From positions 1 to 6,031 of the forward strand of contig JAJNBR010000188.1 of the NCBI GenBank assembly GCA_021156265.1: a stretch of 6,031 bases of DNA, given 5' to 3'. Position numbers and translations under genes: made by a program. The notes below the pieces were generated by a model that saw only the letters and a list, made by a program, of their open reading frames with translations, was not told the origin of the DNA and ran no database searches. Shown here piece after piece: positions 1 to 5,708 of this stretch (the first letter of the stretch is position 1; every line of letters starts with the position of its first letter). This DNA is from Flavipsychrobacter sp. (GTDB lineage: Bacteria; Bacteroidota; Bacteroidia; Chitinophagales; Chitinophagaceae).

Positions 1-693
1 AATGAATTTTACCTGATGCAGGGAACCTACCAGCTGGCCGACACCCTGCTGGCTTTCTACTTCCTCTGTGCGCTGGCCTGCATCAATCACCACAAAGAGG
101 ATAAGCGCATGTTGGTATTGTCTTCAGCTTTCCTCGGACTTTGCGTGTGGACGAAGAACGAGGGCGTGATACTTGCCGTTATATTCGTACTGTTTCATTT
201 GCCAGAACTGTTTGGACAGTATAAGTTCAAGTTCACATTGGCAGGTCTTGCGGTGCCAATTGGTGTGTGGGCACTTTTTAAAGGGCTATACGCTCCACCA
301 AACGACCTGGTACAACAACACAACAGCTCGGTATATGCCTACCTCCTGCAGCCGGAACGCTACGAGATAGTGGGCAGGTTCTTTACCGGCAACCTTAAAC
401 ATTTCAAAGAGCTTAAATGGGCTGTTGTCGTTTACCTGCTGTTGTGCCTGTGGAGAAGGAAGACACCCGATAAGCAGATACTTATGGTGCTTGCGTGCCT
501 CGCTGCTTATATGATGGTGTACGTTATTACCACTAACGATCTTGAATGGCACCTGTCCACCTCCCAAAGCAGGCTGATGCACCAGCTGATGCCCGCACTG
601 ATGTACCTATTTGGTAGAAAGCTGGCGGGTGGTGAGAAAAGCGCTACAGGCCTTCGAGCAAGATTTTTTTCAGCTCGGCAGCACCTTCAGTAG
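1..693 (+). CDS. Polytopic membrane protein, GT39/ArnT-like glycosyltransferase family (3' part, start outside window)
   Basis: The reading frame is open to the first base of the window, so the N-terminus lies upstream; 230 residues are visible before the TAG stop. An internal ATG at 16 is not a likely start because coding continues in front of it. The protein is strongly hydrophobic, with about six or seven membrane segments, for example LADTLLAFYFLCALACI, FLGLCVWT, VILAVIFVLF, WAVVVYLLLCLW and LMVLACLAAYMMVYVIT. The 'ADTLLAFYF' stretch, the 'GLCVWTKNEG' loop and the late 'DLEWHLSTSQSRLMHQLMPAL' type motif resemble the C-terminal half of dolichyl-phosphate-mannose mannosyltransferase-like (GT39/RgtA-D) membrane proteins, which move sugars from polyprenyl-phosphate donors at the membrane. 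The catalytic acidic residues of that family lie near the N-terminus and cannot be checked here. The last 17 codons overlap the convergent sirtuin gene. Family assignment is by recognition; substrate is unknown. Confidence 0.65.
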   Translation, partial: NEFYLMQGTYQLADTLLAFYFLCALACINHHKEDKRMLVLSSAFLGLCVWTKNEGVILAVIFVLFHLPELFGQYKFKFTLAGLAVPIGVWALFKGLYAPPNDLVQQHNSSVYAYLLQPERYEIVGRFFTGNLKHFKELKWAVVVYLLLCLWRRKTPDKQILMVLACLAAYMMVYVITTNDLEWHLSTSQSRLMHQLMPALMYLFGRKLAGGEKSATGLRARFFSARQHLQ

Positions 694-1342
694 CGGGCTT
701 TTCAATAGCTATCACATTGTGGTACCTGCTGACCGGTGGAATGTTCTTATCCAATATGTACTTGTTCACCTCCGGTCGAACGTAGTCTACGAGCCCCGCT
801 GCAGGATATACCACCAGTGATGTACCCACAAGGACAAAGACGTCTGCCTGGTGCATAATGGGAATGGCACGCTCGATCATCGGCACCGGTTCTTCAAACC
901 AGACTATATTGGGTCTAAGCTGCGCTCCGTCTTCGGCAACATCACCAAGGTTTATGTCTTCGCGAATGGGATAAACAAGCGACTCATCATGCTCGCTACG
1001 CATTTTGAAGATCTCGCCATGCAGGTGCAGTACGTTGGTTGAGCCGGCACGTTCGTGCAGGTCGTCTATGTTTTGGGTAACGATGTGTACGTCGAAATGT
1101 TCTTCCAGCTCCGCCAGCACTTTATGTGCCGCATTAGGTTGCGCCTCCAATACATTGGCACGGCGCATATTATAGAAATCCAGAACCAGCTGCGGGTCAC
1201 GGCGCCAGGCTCGTGGCGTGGCTACGTCTTCAATATTATATCCTTCCCAAAGTCCATCGCTGTCGCGGAAGGTTCTTAGTCCACTTTCGGCGCTTACACC
1301 GGCGCCCGACAGTACCACGAGTTTCTTTTTGGAGGCGTTCAT
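644..1342 (-). CDS. cobB: Sir2-family NAD-dependent protein deacylase (class III, CobB/SIRT5-like)
   Basis: This 232-residue protein should remove acyl groups from lysines, using NAD+ and releasing nicotinamide and O-acyl-ADP-ribose in the cytoplasm. Sir2 signatures in order are the NAD loop GAGVSAESGLRTFRD (13-27), TQNIDDLHERAG (89-100), the catalytic histidine in HLHG (His108), LRPNIVWFEE (142-151) and GTSLVVYPAAG (173-183). FYNMRR (56-61) supplies the Tyr57-x-x-Arg60 pair, which in SIRT5 and CobB reads acidic acyl groups such as succinyl-lysine, so desuccinylase activity is possible. Length fits a minimal bacterial sirtuin. The protein contains no cysteine at all, so the usual four-cysteine zinc site is absent; the region between HLHG and LRPNIVWF holds charged residues instead. 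The ATG lies 14 nt after the tdh stop, with no clear Shine-Dalgarno site, and the gene is probably translated from the tdh transcript. Its 3' end overlaps the convergent membrane protein gene. Family is secure; substrate is inferred. Confidence 0.93.
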   Translation of the reverse strand: MNASKKKLVVLSGAGVSAESGLRTFRDSDGLWEGYNIEDVATPRAWRRDPQLVLDFYNMRRANVLEAQPNAAHKVLAELEEHFDVHIVTQNIDDLHERAGSTNVLHLHGEIFKMRSEHDESLVYPIREDINLGDVAEDGAQLRPNIVWFEEPVPMIERAIPIMHQADVFVLVGTSLVVYPAAGLVDYVRPEVNKYILDKNIPPVSRYHNVIAIEKPATEGAAELKKILLEGL

Positions 1343-1356
1343 GGCGGGAGTATTGA

Positions 1357-2316
1357 TTAAACCGGCTGCTTTTTCTCTTTTAGGTGCTTCAGCATGTCCG
1401 CGGTCATCTTATCCAGATCGTATTCATGCTTCCAGCCCCAGTCTTCGCGGGCAGCAGTATCGTCTATGCTCTGCGGCCAGCCGTCGGCTATTGCCTGGCG
1501 GAAGTCGGGTGCATAGTCTATCGTAAAGTCAGGGATGTGCTTTTGTATCGAAGCTGCTATTTCTTTAGGAGAAAAGCTCATAGCCGAAAGGTTGTAGGCC
1601 ATGCGCGATTTCATCATTTCTACCGGCGCTTCCATCAGCTCTATGGTTCCGCGGATGGCGTCGTCCATATACATCATCGGTAGGTAAGTGTCCTCAGACA
1701 GGAAGCAGGTATACTTTCCTTCTTCGAGCGCTTTGTGGTAAATATCCACTGCGTAGTCGGTAGTGCCGCCGCCCGGTTCAGATTTCCAGCTAATGAGACC
1801 CGGGTAACGGATGCTTCTCACGTCCAGCCCCCAGCGTTGGTTATAGTATTGGCACCACAGCTCGCCGGCATATTTGCTGACGCCGTACACAGTTCTTGGT
1901 TCCACAACCGTCTTCTGTGGCGTCTGACTTTTTGGCGTTGTAGGACCAAAAACAGCTATCGAGCTAGGCCAGTAGATCTTGGTCAATTTCTGTTCAACAC
2001 CGAGGTCGAGCACCTGCAGCAGGCTACGCATGTTGATGTCCCAGGCGCCCTTCGGGTTCTTCTCACCGGTGGCCGACAGCAGTGCTGCCAGCAGGTATAT
2101 TTGGGTAATACCTTCTTTTTTGATGATGTCGAGCGTGGAGTTCGCATCCATTGCATCGAGTATATAATACGGTCCTGCGCCGTCCAACAGCGGGTGCGCC
2201 TCACGTATATCTGTAGCTATAACATTATCGGTTCCATAAAGCTTCCTCAGGGCCATTGCCAGCTCCACACCTATCTGTCCGCCGGCACCCATGATCAGGA
2301 TCTTTTCTTTCTTCAT
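1357..2316 (-). CDS. tdh: L-threonine 3-dehydrogenase, short-chain (SDR/epimerase-like) type
   Basis: The 319-residue protein is an extended-SDR, Rossmann-fold enzyme. It has the NAD-binding GAGGQIG (10-16), an acidic residue after the second strand (Asp36) that suits NAD rather than NADP, LLAALLSATGE (75-85), PSSIAVFG (117-124) with the catalytic Ser/Thr position, and the YGVSK pair (Tyr144, Lys148). The RYPGLISWKSEPGGGTTDYAVDIYH stretch (170-194) is characteristic of the SDR-type threonine dehydrogenases known from Flavobacterium, Cupriavidus and animals, and separates it from UDP-glucose epimerases. The expected reaction is oxidation of L-threonine to 2-amino-3-oxobutyrate with NAD+, which a ligase (Kbl) then splits to glycine and acetyl-CoA; no kbl is in view. 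Length matches the family. The ATG at 2316 directly precedes KKEKILIMGAGG, the expected first beta strand. Two inverted repeats lie in the 83 nt upstream. The sirtuin gene follows after 14 nt, suggesting an operon. Another NAD-dependent epimerase activity is possible but less likely. Confidence 0.87.
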   Translation of the reverse strand: MKKEKILIMGAGGQIGVELAMALRKLYGTDNVIATDIREAHPLLDGAGPYYILDAMDANSTLDIIKKEGITQIYLLAALLSATGEKNPKGAWDINMRSLLQVLDLGVEQKLTKIYWPSSIAVFGPTTPKSQTPQKTVVEPRTVYGVSKYAGELWCQYYNQRWGLDVRSIRYPGLISWKSEPGGGTTDYAVDIYHKALEEGKYTCFLSEDTYLPMMYMDDAIRGTIELMEAPVEMMKSRMAYNLSAMSFSPKEIAASIQKHIPDFTIDYAPDFRQAIADGWPQSIDDTAAREDWGWKHEYDLDKMTADMLKHLKEKKQPV

Positions 2317-2319
2317 CGC

Positions 2320-2336
2320 TTAAAGTTCTACTTTAA
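2320..2336. repeat. Perfect 7-bp inverted repeat just upstream of tdh
   Basis: TTAAAGT (2320-2326) and ACTTTAA (2330-2336) are exact reverse complements around a 3-nt centre. The repeat ends 3 nt before the tdh start codon, so it would form a small AU-rich hairpin at the translation start in the mRNA, or act as a short operator in DNA. AT-rich palindromes of this size also occur by chance, so function is uncertain. Confidence 0.4.
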
Positions 2337-2373
2337 ATAAGGATTTGAAATAGCTACAATATACTTCTTTAAT

Positions 2374-2394
2374 AGTCACACCTAAAGTGTCACT
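2374..2394. repeat. Imperfect inverted repeat between carA and tdh, possible weak terminator or operator
   Basis: AGTCACAC (2374-2381) and GTGTCACT (2387-2394) pair in seven of eight positions around a 5-nt centre. It begins 5 nt past the carA stop codon in the direction of transcription. No uridine run follows the stem on the minus strand, so it does not meet the standard for an intrinsic terminator. It could stabilise the carA 3' end or bind a regulator in front of tdh. Confidence 0.35.
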
Positions 2395-2399
2395 TCAAT

Positions 2400-3512
2400 T
2401 TAAATATTCTCTTCGATCAGCTTGATGAAATCGTCGAACAGGTAACGCGAATCGTGCGGACCGGGTGTGCTTTCCGGGTGGTATTGTACCGAGAAAGCAG
2501 GCTTACCTTTCACCCTGATACCCTCTATCGAACCGTCGTTCAGGTTCACGTGGGTGATCTCGATATGGTCTGCACTTTTCGCCGCTTCGGGGTCAACGCC
2601 AAAACCGTGGTTCTGGGTAGTGATCTCCGATTTGCCGGTTACCAGGTTCTTCACCGGGTGGTTGAGACCGCGGTGGCCATGGTGCATTTTGAAGGTCGGG
2701 ATATCGTTGGCGCGGGCCAGTAACTGGTGACCAAGGCAGATACCGAACATCGGCTTGCCGGCTGCCAAAACGTCTTTTACGGTCTTCACCGCATAGTCCA
2801 TTGATGCAGGGTCGCCGGGACCATTTGATACGAATATGCCGTGTGGTTTGAACTCTTCGAGTGTTGTGTAAGGGGTCTTAGCCGGGAATACTTTCAGGTA
2901 AGCGCCGCGCTGCACCATGCACTCGAGGATGTGTTTTTTCACACCGTAGTCGAGCACTGCGATGCGGATCTTAGCATCCGGATTGCCGACAGTATATGGT
3001 TCTTTAGTAGAGATCTCTGAACTCAGCTCCAGGCCGGCCATATCGGGAACCTTTGAAAGTTCTCCTTTAAGTCCTTCCAGGTCCGAAAGCTCAGTGCTGA
3101 TGATACAGTTCATCGCGCCTTTGCTGCGGATGTGTTGCACCAGCGAACGGGTATCTACATCGTATATGGCTACAATATTGTTCTTCTGCAGGTATTCTTC
3201 CAGACCGTCATCGGCCGTCATTCGGCTGTAGCGGTGCGATATGTTCTTGCATATCAGGCCCCTGATCTTTACCGAGTCGCTTTCCACGTCCTCGTTCTTC
3301 ACGCCGTAGTTGCCTACATAAGCGTTGTTCATGATCAGCACCTGGCCAGTGTACGAAGGATCTGTGAACACTTCCTGGTAACCGGTCATACCGGTATTGA
3401 AACATATCTCCCCTCCACTGGTTCCTTGTGCTCCAAATGATTTTCCTTTGAAAAGGGTACCGTCTTCCAACAGTAGCCAGGCGGGACTATTAACAGGTTG
3501 CGTAGCAGGCAT
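2400..3512 (-). CDS. carA: Carbamoyl-phosphate synthase small subunit (glutamine amidotransferase chain)
   Basis: CarA hydrolyses glutamine and passes ammonia through a tunnel to the large subunit CarB, which makes carbamoyl phosphate for pyrimidine and arginine synthesis. The N-terminal CPSase small-chain domain starts at AWLLLEDGTLFKGKSFGA and includes EICFNTGMTGYQEVFTDPSYTGQ. The C-terminal class I glutaminase domain starts near IRIAVLDYGVKKHIL. Counting from the ATG at 3512 (370 residues), the triad is Cys259 in FGICLGHQL, with His345 and Glu347 in VQYHPES; NGPGDP is also present. This length is close to the 382 residues of E. coli CarA. The frame can be extended six codons to a TTG at 3530, but that TTG lies inside a promoter-like TACCTTTG element and the added residues are not part of the conserved domain, so the ATG is preferred. 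No carB is in the window. An operator-like palindrome lies upstream. Identification is firm. Confidence 0.97.
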   Translation of the reverse strand: MPATQPVNSPAWLLLEDGTLFKGKSFGAQGTSGGEICFNTGMTGYQEVFTDPSYTGQVLIMNNAYVGNYGVKNEDVESDSVKIRGLICKNISHRYSRMTADDGLEEYLQKNNIVAIYDVDTRSLVQHIRSKGAMNCIISTELSDLEGLKGELSKVPDMAGLELSSEISTKEPYTVGNPDAKIRIAVLDYGVKKHILECMVQRGAYLKVFPAKTPYTTLEEFKPHGIFVSNGPGDPASMDYAVKTVKDVLAAGKPMFGICLGHQLLARANDIPTFKMHHGHRGLNHPVKNLVTGKSEITTQNHGFGVDPEAAKSADHIEITHVNLNDGSIEGIRVKGKPAFSVQYHPESTPGPHDSRYLFDDFIKLIEENI

Positions 3513-3527
3513 AAAAACAAAATTGTG

Positions 3528-3558
3528 CAAAGGTAAGCAAAACGTAAGATGTTACAGG
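3528..3558 (-). promoter_or_regulatory. Candidate Bacteroidota-type promoter of carA
   Basis: On the minus strand TACCTTTG (3528-3535) matches the Bacteroidota -7 consensus TAnnTTTG exactly. A weak -33 element, CCTG (3555-3558, consensus TTTG), lies 19 nt upstream, the normal spacing. The -7 element ends 15 nt before the ATG at 3512, which implies a very short leader. The match was read by eye. Confidence 0.6.
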
Positions 3559-3570
3559 TAAAATGTAACA
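3550..3570. promoter_or_regulatory. Operator-like palindrome over the carA promoter
   Basis: TGTTAC (3550-3555) and GTAACA (3565-3570) are perfect reverse complements separated by 9 nt. Their centres are 15 bp apart. The palindrome covers the -33 position of the candidate carA promoter, where a dimeric repressor could block transcription. No regulator is identified, and the hexamer arms are short enough to arise by chance. Confidence 0.35.
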
Positions 3571-3764
3571 GGGTTTTTCCACATGGCGGTGCAACTTATT
3601 ATATTTTTCGAGATTGTTCCGGCCCGTTCGTATGCAGGAAAATAATTGTGCGTCTAAAATATTGCCTGACGTGGCTTTCAGCGGGAATTTGTTATTGATT
3701 GTTGTCGGTTTTGAGCGGCTACAATGTCTGAACCTCAGATTAAACCGATTGAGCTGATTAGCCT

Positions 3765-3779
3765 GTTTTGTTACAAAAC
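3765..3779. repeat. Perfect inverted repeat GTTTTG-TTA-CAAAAC
   Basis: Two exact 6-bp arms surround a 3-nt centre in the gap upstream of carA. A six-pair stem with a three-base loop is weak and no T run follows directly on either strand, so it is not called as a terminator. Confidence 0.35.
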
Positions 3780-3826
3780 TGCTGGCTGCGGCAGACAAAA
3801 ACCAGCACCGGTATTGCGTTCCGTCG

Positions 3827-3847
3827 TCAATTTGTTTCAATTTGTTT
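3827..3847. repeat. Short tandem repeat, two copies of a 10-bp unit
   Basis: The unit CAATTTGTTT occurs at 3828-3837 and again at 3838-3847, with a T before each copy so that eleven bases match. It lies in noncoding DNA and probably arose by slippage; no function is implied. Confidence 0.5.
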
Positions 3848-3979
3848 ACATACCACGCCCCCTTATGCTTTTTGTTACACCGGATGGTGCCGGCCAGGCG
3901 GGAAATGAAAGCTGCTGTGTACGCAAAAAGGTTAGGAACGCGACAATTACCAATGTTCATGGAGACCTATTTACCATTA

Positions 3980-3987
3980 CAAATATA
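3980..3987 (-). promoter_or_regulatory. Orphan -7-like element TATATTTG
   Basis: The minus strand carries an exact TAnnTTTG match pointing into the gene-poor gap toward carA. No TTTG or TTG is found about 19 nt upstream, and the only frame downstream (ATG at 3960) does not look like a real protein. It may start a long carA leader or a small RNA, or be a chance match in AT-rich sequence. Confidence 0.25.
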
Positions 3988-4037
3988 CAACAAATAATTC
4001 TTATTAAGACATTGGAGCATCGCCTGTGTTTAAGAAG

Positions 4038-5615
4038 CTACTGATGTACATGAAGTTTTATAGTATAAGAACCTCCAGATCCAGCGAGTTGCAATAAATA
4101 ACCACCGGTGGTAACCGAGTTATCAAACTGCAAACGGTCTTCATGCCGACCAGCATGTCTCAATTTGCAGCTAAAGAACGTCTGAACCGTCCGTCCCGAC
4201 ATATCTAACAACCTCAATGTTACCACTTCCTCTTTCCGGAGTTCATACGAAAGCGTAGCCGATTGCTTTACAGGGTTGGGATACAGAACCGGTGGTGCAG
4301 ATACGGTAAGATCTACAACCCCCACTTCCAGTCCGCTCAGATAACGTATCAATCCGAAATTGTTGGAGACAGATGTAGACGTTATTGAAAGACCCCAACC
4401 TGCGGCAATAACTTTGAGATCAGGGGCGATGGTAGCTGCTAAAGCCGCCGATGAGTAGTCTACCCTTGAGGTATCCTTACCGTAAACACCAAACGTACTA
4501 TCCAGGGTGCCATTTGAATGATACCTTGCGATCGCAAATACCTTGGACTGGTTAGGACTTGCAGGTTGTGCGTAACCAACAGCATATATTTTAGTGTCAT
4601 TCTGCACCAATACCTCGCTGGCCCGGCATTCATTATTGCTGAAATTGGTACGGACAATGCCGTTTAAACCGAAACTGCTATCGACAGTACCGTTTGGTAA
4701 ATACCGGATCAGCAAAAAATGGGGGCCAGTTCCCGTGTCGGAGGTGCCGGCTGCCAAAATTTTTCCATCGGCCTGTAAAGCTATACTGTTCAGCTCCGCT
4801 TCGTTGGTGTCGGGCGAGGTGAGCACGATACCGTTTATGCCAAAACTGCTGTCCGGCTTACCGTCAGGTAAAAATCGTACAAGTCCCACATCTTGCTTTG
4901 AGATGGAAGGCCCGTATACAAAACCTCCGATCAGTATCCTCCCATCATTTTGTACTGCCATAGCTGCAGAGAAACCGTAAAATGTACTCTGGATCGACGC
5001 ATACCCGTTGTCACCAAACGTTGGGTCAAGCATCCCGTTCTGCGTAAACCGGAACAATCCCAATTTTGGCAAAAATTTTTGACCGGCTACAAGCAATTGC
5101 CCGCCGGCATTTGTGGCTACTTTAAATGCCCAGGCATCATACAGCGTAGCCACTCCTCCGTTGCCAAAAGACATGTCAGGCAGGCCGGTTGGCAAATAAC
5201 GTGACAAGGCTAGCGAAGTCACCGCACCGTCGAGATAGTGACTGGCAAGAATAATATTTTCCGGTGCTGATGCAGAAAGTTTTTGTGTAGCTACCGAATG
5301 TCCTATCGTCATCCCGCTGCTTCCATATAAGAATAGGACCCTGCCGTTAGCTCCAAAGCCTGAATCAACACGGCCGTTAGGATGATAGCGTACAAGCGCG
5401 GCACGTGTATCCGAATTTGGTACAAGCGATATCCCTGCTGCGACGATCTTACCATCCAGCTGGCAAACGACCGAATTCACCTCGTCGCCGGTCTCGGGGT
5501 CAATGTCGGTAGACACCCTGCCGTAGTCACCGAAAAAACTGTCAACTGCAAGGCCCTGGCTGGCAGCGTGAGCGCTCCAGAAGACCATCGACAAGAGTAT
5601 TAAGGCGCGTATCAT
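4038..5615 (-). CDS. Exported delta-60 repeat protein with T9SS type A sorting domain
   Basis: The 525-residue protein starts with a typical Sec signal peptide: MIR, then the hydrophobic core ALILLSMVFW, with a probable cleavage after SAHA (Ala17). Residues 25 to about 430 contain seven copies of a roughly 60-residue unit ending in RYxPNGxxDssFGxnG, the signature of delta-60 repeats, which are thought to fold as beta-propeller-like blades. Residues 443-525 form a T9SS C-terminal sorting domain: VLYPNPVKQSATLSYEL, then LRLLDMSGRTVQTF and a final beta strand TIKLHVHQ. In Bacteroidota this domain directs passage across the outer membrane and is then removed, leaving the protein secreted or anchored to the cell surface. 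No catalytic domain is visible, so binding or adhesion is the best guess. The ATG at 5615 is preceded by a purine-rich GGGGAAAAG. It is divergent from the peptidase gene and stands alone on its strand. Confidence 0.88.
   Translation of the reverse strand: MIRALILLSMVFWSAHAASQGLAVDSFFGDYGRVSTDIDPETGDEVNSVVCQLDGKIVAAGISLVPNSDTRAALVRYHPNGRVDSGFGANGRVLFLYGSSGMTIGHSVATQKLSASAPENIILASHYLDGAVTSLALSRYLPTGLPDMSFGNGGVATLYDAWAFKVATNAGGQLLVAGQKFLPKLGLFRFTQNGMLDPTFGDNGYASIQSTFYGFSAAMAVQNDGRILIGGFVYGPSISKQDVGLVRFLPDGKPDSSFGINGIVLTSPDTNEAELNSIALQADGKILAAGTSDTGTGPHFLLIRYLPNGTVDSSFGLNGIVRTNFSNNECRASEVLVQNDTKIYAVGYAQPASPNQSKVFAIARYHSNGTLDSTFGVYGKDTSRVDYSSAALAATIAPDLKVIAAGWGLSITSTSVSNNFGLIRYLSGLEVGVVDLTVSAPPVLYPNPVKQSATLSYELRKEEVVTLRLLDMSGRTVQTFFSCKLRHAGRHEDRLQFDNSVTTGGYLLQLAGSGGSYTIKLHVHQ
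4326..5543 (-). repeat. Seven delta-60 repeat units within the exported protein
   Basis: The conserved Asp of the D-x-x-FG motif falls at residues 25, 84, 147, 197, 255, 312 and 372, giving spacings of 59, 63, 50, 58, 57 and 60. An eighth unit begins with GLIRYL (421-426) but loses the D-x-x-FG part and leads into the linker before the sorting domain. The repetition is visible in the DNA too, with recurring blocks resembling AAACTGCTGTC (for example near 4670 and 4850). Confidence 0.85.
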
Positions 5616-5627
5616 AGGACTTTTCCC

Positions 5628-5657
5628 CTAATATAGAGAATACCTACAATCTGCAGA
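5628..5657 (-). promoter_or_regulatory. Candidate promoter of the delta-60 repeat gene
   Basis: Minus-strand TATATTAG (5628-5635) differs from the Bacteroidota -7 consensus TAnnTTTG at one of six defined positions. TCTG (5654-5657) matches the -33 TTTG at three of four, with an 18-nt spacer. The -7 element ends 12 nt before the ATG at 5615. Weak but properly placed. Confidence 0.4.
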
Positions 5658-5660
5658 CTA

Positions 5661-5688
5661 TTGCCAAGCGGGATTTATCCTATATTAG
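5661..5688 (+). promoter_or_regulatory. Candidate promoter of the M24 peptidase gene
   Basis: TTG (5661-5663) and TATATTAG (5681-5688) resemble the -33 and -7 elements, with a 17-nt gap that is slightly shorter than usual. The -7 element ends 20 nt before the ATG at 5709. The same eight bases serve as the -7 candidate on the other strand. Confidence 0.4.
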
Positions 5689-5708
5689 CTCCCGTTAAAT
5701 TCAAGACC

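Larger units (their letters stand above)
3536..4037. other. Intergenic stretch of about 500 nt without a convincing gene
   Basis: This gap separates the 3' end of the delta-60 repeat gene from the carA promoter. Two open frames cross it: a plus-strand frame at 3724-4044 and a minus-strand frame at 3490-3960. Neither gives a protein with domain-like composition, membrane segments or a recognisable motif, and both run into neighbouring genes. No tRNA cloverleaf or riboswitch core that I can recognise is present. It holds the carA palindrome, a second palindrome (3765-3779), a small tandem repeat (3827-3847) and an orphan TATATTTG element (3980-3987). It may be an untranslated or regulatory region, host an unrecognised small RNA, or be the decayed remains of a gene. 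Confidence 0.5.

Noticed and set aside
1735..2340. Long plus-strand open frame of 201 codons opposite tdh
   Set aside because: It is the antisense shadow of a well-supported enzyme gene, and its translation has no protein-like features.
2374..2394. Intrinsic terminator for carA
   Set aside because: The stem has a mismatch, is not GC-rich, and is not followed by a uridine run on the minus strand, so it is reported only as an inverted repeat.
3528..3530. TTG as the carA start codon
   Set aside because: It falls inside the -7 promoter element, and the ATG at 3512 gives the expected CarA N-terminus.
3867..3915. GGTGCC and GGGAAA boxes resembling parts of a cobalamin riboswitch
   Set aside because: The order and spacing of the remaining conserved boxes are missing, and neither neighbour is a cobalamin-related gene.
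3490..3960. Minus-strand open frame of 156 codons with an ATG 19 nt after a TATATTTG element
   Set aside because: It overlaps the carA start and promoter, is rich in Cys, Asn and Arg in no domain-like pattern, and shows no recognisable motif. The promoter match lacks a -33 partner.
3724..4044. Plus-strand open frame of 106 codons in the carA upstream gap
   Set aside because: Its composition looks random, it has no motif or evident promoter, and it ends inside the 3' end of the convergent delta-60 gene.
5661..5686. E. coli-type promoter TTGCCA / TATATT upstream of the peptidase gene
   Set aside because: The 14-nt spacer is too short for a sigma-70 promoter of that type; the Bacteroidota-type reading fits better.
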